Positions 46,785 through 57,540 of a DNA stretch of 64,000 nucleotides are shown here, piece after piece. Within the stretch, counting starts at the first letter, position 1; each line of letters starts with the position of its first letter. Location: contig NEEC01000013.1 in assembly GCA_002189035.1 (NCBI GenBank), positions 744,001 to 808,000 of the forward strand, in the 5' to 3' direction. The position numbers and the translations under genes were made by a program. The notes below the pieces were generated by a model that was not told the origin of the DNA, made no database searches, and saw nothing but the letters and a program-made list of their open reading frames with translations. Source of the stretch: Utricularia gibba. Lineage: Eukaryota > Streptophyta > Magnoliopsida > Lamiales > Lentibulariaceae.

Positions 46785-49700
46785 ATGGATGCAACTGCTT
46801 CAGAAGCTGTTTGGAAATTTGATGGTGTGGATTATGCAATATGGGCATTGCATATGAACGCCTCCCTTGGTGCAACCAAACTATGGGATGTAGTGCAAAC
46901 TGATGCACCTGTCCCAAAACCGGCCAAATACACTACTGCTGTTCAAGCAAGATATAAGGAATTCTTGGAAGGAAAGGAAGCTGCCAAGATTATTATACTA
47001 TCTAGCTTGGATCATTCCATCATCCCTTGGGTGATTACTTGTTCGACACCAAAAGAGATGAGGAATCAATTATAATTGGAATTTGAAGGTGATGGGGTCA
47101 CTAAATAGTTGTCTATCACAAACTTAAACCAAGAATGAAAGAGATTGAGGATGGCAGCCACCTAGACTAGAAAACAATTTGTGAACAGATTGTCCAAAGA
47201 TATCAACCAACTAAGAATACTTGGCATTCATAAGGATGAGTTTTCTATGGTGAAAAAGATCATATACTCATAATTGTCACAATTTGAACATAAGGTTTGT
47301 TTTTGAAAATGGTTCTAACTACAAGAATTTGATACTTGCCAAGGTGGTCAGCTTTCTTCAAGCCTTCGAAAACATATTGATTAGAGATCATGCGAGATCT
47401 AAGAGAGCATTAACAGCCATCAAATGACATGTCCATTCTTCTCCTCAAGCAACGCAAGGCTCAAATGATGCATTTGACGAGAAAAAGAAAGGGGCTACTA
47501 AGGGTAGGAAGAACAAGTTTACATCTTACTCCTTTTGTTAGAAAATCTCTCATTCCAACAAATATTGCTGAAGACAACTAGATGCAATCTACAAGGTATG
47601 CAGTCAACTTGGCCATGTAGAAAGGATCTGTCCAACAAAAGGATCGGGATAGTTGAATTAAGCTTATATCTCTCTAGTCAACAATCCACGACCACAATAG
47701 TTTGAAGTCTAAAGTAAAGCTAAATATCTCTTTACCTCTTTTGAAACTTGCTCTGCTACACTTCAACACATACCCAAGATATATGGTTGATAGACTTTGG
47801 TTGCTCACACACATGGTGAGTAACAAAGAGTTTTTTCATACATTGAACACAAATTTCTCATCAAATGTAAAGATGAGAAAATGGCTTTGTGATTGAGGCA
47901 CAAGGTTAAGGGAAAGTACATATTAAGACTCCTTTTAGAATCAAGTAGCATTGATGGAGTTCTCTAGGTTCTACAATTTGAGATGAATCTATTGAGTGTC
48001 ATCCAATTGAGCAGGAAAGAGTTTAGAGTAATTTTTGAAAATTCTTTCTACTCCATTTATGACTACAAAAGGAAGCCAATCTTTACAAGCCATACAACTA
48101 ATGACATTTATATATTGCCCTGGTGTCTATTATTTTTGTCAAGTTCACCTATAAAAGATACACCTCACACCTGTCACCATGCTTTAGTTGTTAAAGTTGA
48201 ATATTAACATCGTGTTTTTGGTCATGTTAACTACAAAGCTATCAAAAGAATGTCAAAAACAAGTGCAATGAGAAGGTTAATGGATTTGGAAAAATAGCGT
48301 GAAGCACAATGTGAGTTTGTGCCAAAGGAAAACTATCTCAAGAGTCATTTCATCTTATAACCTTTCTAGAGCATGTACAAAGTTGGCTTTGGTCCATATA
48401 AATATTTGTGGACTAATGAGAGTAGATTCCCTCGATAGTAATAAGTATTTTATTACCTTCATTAATGATTTAACATGATAATGTTGGATCTACTTTGTTA
48501 AACTCAAGTATGATGTGTCTCAGAAGTTTCATGTTTTCAAGGTCCTAGTAGAAAAAGAATCTGGACTCCCCATCAAGTGCCTAAGATCTAACAATGGAAG
48601 ATAATTCTACTCATCTGAGTTTGAATTCAAACTCCAACTTTTTGGAATTCTCCATCATAAAATAGTTCTATATTCTCCATCTCACAATGGTATGACAGAA
48701 TGAAAAAACAGAAGCATCATGTTGATGGTCAAGTGTTTGCTAATCAAGAAATACCTTACTAACTCTCTTTGGGCTGAGGTGATATCCACCGTTGTCTATC
48801 TGCAAAACCGATTGTCTAGTCAAGCTATTGAAGAAAGTATTCAATATGAAAAGTAGAAAGGAACTTTTCCAACTTGCAATCATCTAAAGATATTTGGCTC
48901 AGTAATTTAATATCATACTTCTCCTAGTAGAAAGATGAAATTGGACGATAGAGACGTTTTAGGAATTTTTGTAGGGTACTCTAATGTGGCAAAGGGATAT
49001 AAGATTTATAATCTTGCAATTAAGAAGTTACATGTTGCTCGAAACATGTAGGTTGATGATTCAAATTCTTGAAATTGGATCATATGTTGTCCAAATTCAT
49101 TATCTTTAGAGGCAACTGCAAGAGGTATCTTTAAAAACTCTCAAGATTTTAATATAACCTCATTGTATGATTGGTCAGATGATGAGGATTTGGAAGCAAT
49201 AACCAACCTTGTATCAGAAGATGACTTAGTAGAAGAGTATGTTGAAGAAACTCCATCAAGTAGCTTGATAATTTGATCACTCCCTCCGGATCATCAAGCT
49301 CAACATCATCAGAAACACCTCCTTTTAGAATACAGTTGTTATTTGATATTTATGAATATACTAATATTGGTGTTCATAAAAAAGAATCAAACAATGTAAC
49401 AAAAGCTTTGTTGTTACCACATTGAAAACAAGCCATGATAGAGAAGTTGAAAATGATTGAAAATCATGGAACATGGACTCTCATTAACCCACCAAATGAT
49501 GTCAATATTGTAGGTTTGAAATAGATCTTCAAAATCAAAACAAACTCAAATGAAAGTCTTCAAAAATATAAGGCACGACTTGTTGCTAAAGAGTATTCAC
49601 ATGAATTTGATGTGAATTACTTTGACACTTATGCACTTATAGGAAGGTTTGACACAATCAGACTAATCTTGGCTATCTTTGCACAAGCAAAATGAAAGAT

Positions 49701-50853
49701 CTATCAAATAGATGTCAAGTTAGCATTTCTCAATAGAGACTTGAAGGAGAAAATCTGTGTTGTGAAATCATATGATTTTTCTATCAACAACCATTAAGTC
49801 ATGCTACTATCTAAAGCTCTCTATAGTATAAAATAGGCACCTAAAGCATGATACTCAAAACTTGAGGTTGCTCTACATGTCTACTATTTTGAGAAAAGTA
49901 TAAATGATGTAGTGCTAGTTGTCAAACATACTAATGGCAATATTCTCATTGTGGTCATTTATATTGATGATATTCTCATCACAGAAGGAAATGAACCCTT
50001 AGCGGTTGAATTCAAGAAGTCTATGAAGTCCTAATTTCAAATGATGGATCTTAGGTATATGCATCAATTCTTAAGGATCGAGATTATTCAACTCACTACT
50101 AGCATCTTGGTAGTTCAAAATAAGTATACTAACAACATGGTCTAGTGTTTTGGTCTTGAAAGGTGTGCTACTATCAAAGCACCACTAGTACCTGGAACTA
50201 AAGCCTTGGAACTCATACGACAAGCCAGTTGGGGTGTCGACTCTTCTTTGATCATGTGTATGATTGAGTGCTTAATGTTTTTAACTAAGACAAGACCATA
50301 ACTTGTGTATATTGTTAGTCTCATATCGAGGTATATGCATGATTCAATTGCAAATTTGTTAATCTGTGTTAAGAGGACTTTTCGTTATGTACAAGAACAA
50401 TTGGATATGGCTTGCTCTACAAGAAAAAATGCTACAATCCAATTTGGTGGTTTCGTAGATACTAACTTTACAAGAGACTCATATTACAAGAAGCAAGCCA
50501 AGATAATTAATTGTAGATGCAGAATATGTCTTTTCCTCGTTACCTGCAAATCATGCTATCTAGCTCAGAAAAATGCTCAAAGACCTATGCTTGGAACCAA
50601 CCCTACTCAAATGCGATTCACAAGTGCCATTGCCATGATCAAGGACCTAGTTTATCATGGTCGCACAAAACGCATTTTAGTTAAATATCATGCTGTCTTA
50701 GAATTACTGAAGGATGAAGAAATCAACTTCCAACAATGTCCCACTAAGTTACAAATTGCGGGCATTATAACCAAGCCTCTTTCCACTCCAATATTCGAGT
50801 TCATGAGAGGTGAACTTGATCTTGTAAATGGAGCGCTTCAAGTGAGAGAATGA
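46785..50853 (+). pseudogene. Copia gag-pol polyprotein, heavily broken
   Basis: Gag starts at 46785 (MDATASEAVWKFDGVDYAIW) and is open to 47075. A zinc-knuckle-like stretch (VCSQLGHVERIC) lies near 47600. Integrase remnants run about 48370-48900, with SNNGR in place of the usual SDNGGE and YSPSHNGMTE near 48680. Reverse transcriptase follows at about 49540-50200 with IDVKLAFLNRDLKE and the catalytic YIDDIL at about 49960. RNase H and the C-terminus (KPLSTPIFEFMRGELDL) are open from 50305 to 50853. Gag before integrase before reverse transcriptase defines Ty1/copia. Dozens of in-frame stops and frameshifts make it non-functional. Confidence 0.9.
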
Positions 50854-51242
50854 TGGAAGCCATTGAAGCTTGCTACATGTTTGCGGTATGATGGTCAGCC
50901 ATGTGACCTAACAATAAGGATATTCAGTTTACACTATCACTCAACCTATTGAATGACTTGTTAAGTTTGTTAAATCTCATTTTTTTTTCCATTGAGTTCG
51001 TTCTAGTTGCACTAAAATAAATGCTGTCCATTTTTTTTAGTGTGTAGCATTATACCTGTTGTTTTAAATATTTTTCCTGTCATTATTACATTTTCTTGTC
51101 TTCTTTCATGTGTTACTTTCTCTTTCTTTCTATGCTGTTTTGTCCCATCACCTTTAGCATTACATATCACCATTTTGCATATTGCAGAAGATTGCAAGAT
51201 CAGTGGCTCAACACTGAAAACCATTGTCCTTTCGCTCCAACA
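50851..51242 (+). repeat. 3' LTR of the copia element
   Basis: Matches the 5' LTR from TGATGGAA to the terminal CAACA, slightly shorter because of indels. It is followed by CTAT, also found before the 5' LTR. Confidence 0.9.
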
Positions 51243-51335
51243 CTATATAACTCTTATTCTCATACACTCACATATGATCACCTAGCCATCTAGTTGGTTA
51301 AGCATCATCGACCAATTATTGGTTGAGCATCAACA
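51243..51335 (-). repeat. Right part of the interrupted copia LTR (older element)
   Basis: On the minus strand this is the start of a 3' LTR (TGTTGATGCTCAACC), directly after a purine-rich polypurine tract (AGCAGGGGGTAAAGACA) at about 51337-51355. It continues at 46305-46135 once the younger element is removed. Confidence 0.6.
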
Positions 51336-51725
51336 AATGTCTTTACCCCCTGCTCAAGTTGGTGTAACATGGGATGCAAACCAAGCTTGGAAATGATGAA
51401 CCAAAAGGGCAGTGATTCAAGAGCCTTCGTAAAAACACTAGTAGGCTGTTCCCTAGAAGAAATAAATAGGGATAAAAGAAATGCCGACTTATATTGATCT
51501 CACATCACATGAAAATCGATATCAATGTGCTTAGTGCATTCATGGAAAACCGGATTGGATGTAATGTGAATAACTAACTCACTATCACACCACAAAGGAA
51601 TAAGCGTATTCATAGATTGCATAAGATCCTCTAAAACATAAGATATTTATAAGAGTTCTATGGTAGTTATGGTCATTCTTCTATACTCGCCTTCTCCTAT
51701 AGATTGTGACATAGTGTTTGATTTG
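51336..51725 (-). pseudogene. Copia RNase H / polyprotein C-terminus fragment, antisense to the younger copia
   Basis: The minus-strand translation shows MSQSIGEGEYRRM, a form of the copia RNase H SSAEAEYRA motif. Then follow [37 protein letters not shown] and KLGLHPML, the usual C-terminal sequence of copia pol. One or two stops interrupt it. Upstream pol parts are missing or too decayed to see beyond 51725. Confidence 0.8.
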
Positions 51726-53490
51726 ATCTTAATTGAATTGAGTTTATAAATTAATTTGATGTAGAAACTTATTTTTTTACAAAAATAGTAAAATTTTCGT
51801 TTATCACAAAACTATACAAAATAGACAAAACATATTCAATTTATATAAGATAGATGAATCAACTACTTGAACTCTTATAAAATAATGTAAAGTCTAGATC
51901 CTTCATAATGAACTCTATAAATGTTATTCGTTTATGTTTTTTACAACTCAATTTTCATTTGAGACATAGGTTCATAGGCTAGCATCTTTTTATTTGCATC
52001 ATACTTCAATGAAATTTCAAATAGATAATTTGAGTTTTACCACATAGAAGAAGTTTAGATGTGTCAAATTCAACATTCTTATCTTCATTATTGTCAACAT
52101 ATGGATGGTCTTTTGTGTCACTTCACATCATGCTACATCATCAATACAATATGATCTTGAATCTAAATAGTTATCTTTGTTTGTTTCTTGTGGCATAACA
52201 TATACATCGAGGAAATAAGTTAACATCATATTACTGTATCGATGTTATTATTCATTATAATTCACATGCATTGTTAATACTTTAGATAAATGAGCTTTAT
52301 TTGATATCTCAAAGCGACATTTTCACATTCAAAAAAAGATAAAATACACATGAATGAATATAAATTTAATGTAAAAAAATTTCAACTTGCACGTGTCCCT
52401 ACTTTAAGATGCATTAGTAATGTTAAAATGAGTAGTTTCTAGTAGAATAATCAAGTCTGACATTAGGGCTTCATGTTCATAGAATGGAACAAAAAGTGCA
52501 AGAAGTAATCGTCGATAATGAGAATATAGTTTGATGCATCTATTTCACCTTAGATGTATTGGACAATAATTCTAAAAAAATATTAGTTTAAATTTATACC
52601 CATTATAACATATAAATGATGATATAGTCATTCAAAATTGATCTCTTTTTTGAGCCTAAAATATTTTTCCATGCTTTGTCTAATATCATGTGGATCATAA
52701 AATTATTAAAATAATTATCATGAAAAATATATATACTTATACAAACAAAATAATCATTTTACTTGTGAAATGAATAAGAATGTAAATGTGAGAATAATAA
52801 ATGTAAAAAATAAGAGAATGTATGAAAAAAATAAATAAATATTTTAAAGTGAAATAAAATTTATATAAAGTATATGATATTTATAAATATTTTTTAAAAT
52901 AAATTTATTTATTAAATTAATAAAATAGACATTAGAGTTAAACTAGTTATTGGAATTATAATTTTGATTACAATTTGAATTGATTATATTTCTACTCTTA
53001 TAATAATCTTAGTGTATCATAAAAAAATAGAAATTTATTTTCTAAAAAGGAAATAAATAATTTTTTATTCTTTTAAATATCATCAAATAATTTGTGTATA
53101 GATTTTTTTTAATAATTTTATTTGAAAATTTTGATATTTTTAGATAATATTTTATAGATATTATAATCGATTTTTTTTTGTTAAATAATTTGTTATATAT
53201 ACCTATATAAAATATTAAGTAAAAAATATTTATGTATGAATTTTATACATATTTAATATATTTATAAAATAAAATAATTAAAAAAATGAAATAAGAGGTA
53301 TTCAAAGAGTATATGTAAAAATAGAAATACTTGGCAAACTATTTTTTTGCAGTGGGGCATTTAACCAAAGAATCCAAAGTTTGAATTCAAGATGTAAACT
53401 TATACATATATCTTCCCACACACACACACACAATGATGTGTTTATTTATTTGCGGGATCCTTAAAAGGGCGGAATTTGGGCCTGGATTTC
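51726..53490. other. AT-rich intergenic sequence
   Basis: AT-rich DNA without a gene that I can support. Its left part may be the worn interior of the older copia element. A (CA)n run sits at about 53417-53432. Confidence 0.45.
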
Positions 53491-54972
53491 TGTGACAATT
53501 GGGCTGGGCCTCTTGTACCTCACTATTTTTTATGACATAATAACACTGACAATAACAGACTGGTTAGAACAAGACAAAAACAACCACCAACAGGCTGCCA
53601 ATTTTTTTTCAAGCCTTTCAGGTGGTGGTGGAGGCTGCAGAACAATGGTAGTTATTGCCTGTGAAATATATATATTTTTCTTTCGAGGAGTTTCAGCTAT
53701 GGCTGATCTACGGAAAGCCGTAAAGACAAGTTTTATGGGAGAAACTGGTAATTACAATAAGGATCTGGAAAGCGAATAAAGTTGTGAGCTTTGATAAGAA
53801 CAGACGGGAAAATTTCTGGGAAAGAGGGACGCTGCAGTTGAAGTTGTGAGGAAAATGAGAACAACTTTTGGGTGGGGAGGCAGATGGTATTTCGATAAAT
53901 ATTAAATTCACTCCCTGCCAAGTTTAATGCCAATGCAGAGGTACCTTTAGATGTAGAAACAACGCAAATTCCAAATACCAAACCTTTCACCTTAAGCATT
54001 GTGAATGGACATCTGTGTACCCCCAATAAGAAACTACCCAGGAAGGATTCGCCTTCCGTTCGTCTTAAAAGCATTTCAGATACGCACCAGCTTCCTTATT
54101 TCGTGTAGTCCATCGAGATTTGCGCCTGTTTTATGTCCAAGATTTCATCTTTCCTTACCCAATTTTTGATGGATCGGGAACAAGGGCAGTCGATGAAAAG
54201 TTTCAAAACCTAAATACGAGAGACTCCCGGGAAAAATATTGCGGGGAAGAATCATGGGAGATGGTTTGTCCAGAGTTTTTGTTTTTAATGCATTTCGTGA
54301 TAGATCGCGATTGATTGGTTTCAGATGTTGGCTTTTTCTTCTTCTTCTTCTTCTCATTCATTTTGTTTGTTATTAATCCCACCCCTCCCGAGGATTCTGG
54401 TTCTGGGTTATGAATTTTCCTGGTCTAGTTTATCTTCTTAGGCTTTTGAGTTGCAAGGATCCTTGGGTATGGAGTATGATTTCTGGGTACTTTGTTTCTC
54501 ACTGCAGATCTGTTTTTTGATTGGGCTGTTTGCTTGTTGGTGGATCTGGAACTTGTGTATTTATTTGACTGAAAATGTGGTCTCAAGGAAAAAAATTTCA
54601 TCTCTCTACAGGTTCCTAGACTCATATGAAACTGAATATTTTGTTGCTTTTCAGTGTTTTGGATTCTTGATCTGCGTGATTCTAGCTGTCTAACCTTTGA
54701 TCAATTTTCAGTGTGTCCCTCTTTATGAATTGAGGTCAGCTGCATACCCTGCATACTGAAAGTTTATTTTAAAATAGTCATTTTTCTGAAGGGAGGTTTT
54801 GCATCTTGATCTCTGTGAGATGTTCATTGAGCTTCTATTCTCGTCCTCCTACGCAGAGTTTCCTTAGTCCCAAACTGTATAACGTGATTTTGTTCACTCA
54901 TGTGTTACATGATAATATTTTTCATGGTTGTCTCATATTTAGCTGTCCTTTTTTTATTTAGAATCCAGCGAG
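53491..54972 (+). promoter_or_regulatory. Promoter and long 5' leader region of the homeobox gene
   Basis: Composition becomes mixed at about 53450, well before the start codon, and includes T-rich stretches typical of leader introns (for example before 54960) and a (TTC)n run at about 54339-54353. Short upstream frames exist, such as 53699-53779 (MADLRKAVKTSFMGETGNYN...). A 113-codon antisense frame at 53733-54074 is open but shows no recognised domain. I could not fix the exact leader exons. Confidence 0.4.
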
Positions 54973-56946
54973 ATGCATTCCGAGGATGACAGAGGATTTG
55001 TGGAGAAGAAACACAGGAAACGAATGGTCAAAACGGCTGCTCAGCTACAAGCACTGGAGAAATTCTTTAATGGTTTATGCACTTGTTATGCTGTTTTTTC
55101 GAAAGTTTATGCATTTTCAAGTGCTGACATTTGGTTTCTTTTCCTTCTTTAGAGCACAAATACCCTACAGAGGCATTAAAAATGCAATTTTCAGAGGCTG
55201 TGGGCTTGACAGAGAAACAAGTTTCTGGTTGGTTTTGTCACAGGAGGTTGAAAGATAAGAAATTAATGAGTGGGGGTTATAACCATACTGGAAAGCAAGA
55301 GCGATCCAGTGGAGTCATACAGGATCGGGGCAGTGGGCATAAGCAAGATTCTTGTGGTAGCACGAAGCAAGGTGATGATAGGAATTTCGATACCAAGGAA
55401 GTTGAAAGTGGAAGGCTGATGTCCAAAGACTATTCTGCAGTGGATCTTGCAAACGAGCATGATAACCCCTGCCCTGGAAAATATGATTCTGAGGATGATA
55501 CAAATTCAGGAAGTAGTTCCCCTCTAAGGGATACGTCAAATCATCTAAGTCGAGGTCCTTTTGAAAATGAAAGGTCTATGCACCTGGTGCCCAAACTAGA
55601 ACATGAAAGGCGAACGAATGCTCGTTCTGGTCCATCAGGATACTTAAAACTGAAGGGTCGAGTGGAAAATCCTGCCATAACTGCAGTGAAGAGACAGCTA
55701 GGGAAGCATTACCGCGATGAAGGCCCTCCTCTCAGTGTCGAATTCGATCCACCTCCTCCTGGTGCATTTGAAAATCCAACTCGTGGTTAGTTAGAGTGAT
55801 AGATTTGTGAAACTATGGCTGCGGCCTTTTCCCCTTTCCGATTTTTAACTCTATGTTTTTCATTTTTCAGAAAGGTACTATTGTAGGGAAGCAGACCACC
55901 CTGCCTTATCAGATGCTTCAAAAGTTACCCAGAATCTGAAATTTGATGAGGTGCAGTTTTTTAGTCATCTGTATCGTTTGGCTTAACGGCCTTGGGAAAC
56001 ATGGAACCTTAATTTTCATCCTATTAAGTGGAGTAGAAAACTTGCAGGGGCGTGACTTTGAACCTTCGGTTGCTTCTTTCAACAACCTAGTTGATGGACC
56101 ATCCTTCAAAGCAAGGCAGGAGTTTTGCAGTCCAAGTAGCTACACGCAACCAAATTTTGGACAAAGGTCTCCTTCACGAAACAGTGGTGCGTATTACCCA
56201 CATCAAGCCTCTTCGGTGAACCAGTATGAAGGTTTGACTAGAAATATTCAGCAGACAAGGCTATGGCCTGACCATTTACCTTATGGTGGAGAAAAACCTG
56301 CTGAATCGTGGTTTAACAAGTTCACTGCTGCTGGTTTAATGCCTTCCCGCAGAGAGAGCATAAAAAATGAGTATTTTGGTTCTACAACGACGTGGGAAAT
56401 GAATTCTGTGAACAATGGCCTGTCAAGACCTTTGCACAATGGGTTCTCCCAACAAATTTTTAAGGTTTGATGTTATCTCTATGTTTCATCTGGTTCGTTT
56501 AAGCATCTCCCTATTTTTGCTGTTGGTGTTTGGTGACATTTTGCCTGATCGATTTTGCCTTAAAGAATGTTTTGCATACCTGTTTTTTTTTTTCTTCAGA
56601 AGCTCATGAACCCTGTGAATAATCGAATTTGTACGAGAATCTTTGTTGCAGTACAAGTTTATGATCCTACTCCTGTTTCATGAGTACTTATTCTGTTCTG
56701 CCTGCAGCCCCCAAAAAGAATGAGTGAAGAACTTGTGAGACAGCGACAACGATCATCACCTGCGCTGGATAACTTACCAAGATCGTTCCCATCTGCAAGG
56801 TTAGGATTTGACAGATGAAAGGCAACTACAGCACATGGATGATATTTTGGAGTTGATTCTTGGTGTGTTGTAGGTACGAGAAGGTGTTGCCACCCAACCT
56901 TAGCGAGGAGGAGGGAAGTGCAGAAACCAGTTCCTCAGTTGATTGA
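54973..56946 (+). CDS. Homeodomain protein with a WFCHRR recognition helix
   Basis: Six exons: 54973-55072, 55153-55785, 55871-55950, 56048-56464, 56708-56799, 56874-56946, giving 464 aa. The homeodomain is at about residues 10-70 (KKHRKRMVKTAAQLQALEKF ... GLTEKQVSGWFCHRRLKDKK) and is split by intron 1. Its third helix has WFCHRRLKDKK instead of the usual WFQNRR, as in plant DDT/RLT-type homeodomains, but no DDT domain follows. The rest is low-complexity, Ser/Asn/Gly-rich, with conserved-looking LGKHYRDEGPPLSVEFDPPP before a short stretch ending in PPKRMSEELVRQRQR. It is probably a nuclear DNA-binding regulator; the target is unknown. The last intron (56800-56873) is only 74 bp; retaining it gives an in-frame alternative end LGFDR and a stop at 56818. 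I favour the spliced form because it is in phase and ends in a conserved-looking acidic tail. Confidence 0.85.
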
Positions 56947-57540
56947 AAATATGTTGCCAAATATTCTGCAAATGTAGCCTTGGCAGAAGTTGGGCATGAG
57001 ATAAGAATCAGCTGGGGCTGGTTGTTAAAATACTCCTCTAGATGTAGCTTTTTGTGTATCGTATCCGAACATGTGAGACACTGTGATGGCTTTTTGTGTT
57101 CATAGCCCTTTTAACTTACTAATGCTTTCCATGGGAGTGCACATCAGCATACCAGTGGATACCTACAGGGATGGCAGTGTCTCTGAACTCCAAAACCCGT
57201 TTGTGCTCAACATAGAACAACTGCTGAAAAGCATCAGGTGATGTTGGGTTCTGTTTTGGAAATGGCATTACAGTATACATCTGATCTGCTGCCCACACCA
57301 GAACCAGATTGCTACTCGGTCTCTCGGTTTCTTGTTGGCTTTAAATCTCAGAATCCAAATGGCGTATTCAAATGCCCATGGCTTCCGAATGCAGCGTGCA
57401 GCCGAGAGTGGAATCACAGCAGCACTGAAATCCAGTAGCTGCTTTCATTCATCACCATAAACATTTGGCACAGAAGACCAAGAAAGATGGAGTTAAAAGA
57501 TCACAGCAGGACACATGGATGGGTATGGATAAGAATTAAA
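56947..57540 (+). other. 3' flank of the homeobox gene
   Basis: Mixed-composition sequence after the stop, likely a 3' UTR. A 66-codon open frame at 57238-57438 has no recognised domain. Confidence 0.4.

Larger units (their letters stand above)
46306..51242 (+). mobile_element. Ty1/copia LTR retrotransposon with both LTRs, decayed
   Basis: Two similar direct repeats (46306-46722 and 50851-51242) start TGATGGAA and end CCAACA or TCAACA, with the TG...CA ends usual for LTRs. A primer-binding site lies two bases after the 5' LTR, and a purine run precedes the 3' LTR (about 50842-50850). Between them gag, integrase, reverse transcriptase and RNase H remnants follow in the copia order. CTAT flanks both sides (46302-46305, 51243-51246), a probable target duplication. 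The LTRs differ by many substitutions and indels and the coding part is riddled with stops, so the insertion is old. Confidence 0.92.

Noticed and set aside
53733-54074. 113-codon antisense frame as a separate gene
   Set aside because: No motif that I recognise; it lies in probable leader sequence of the homeobox gene, so it is kept only as an observation.
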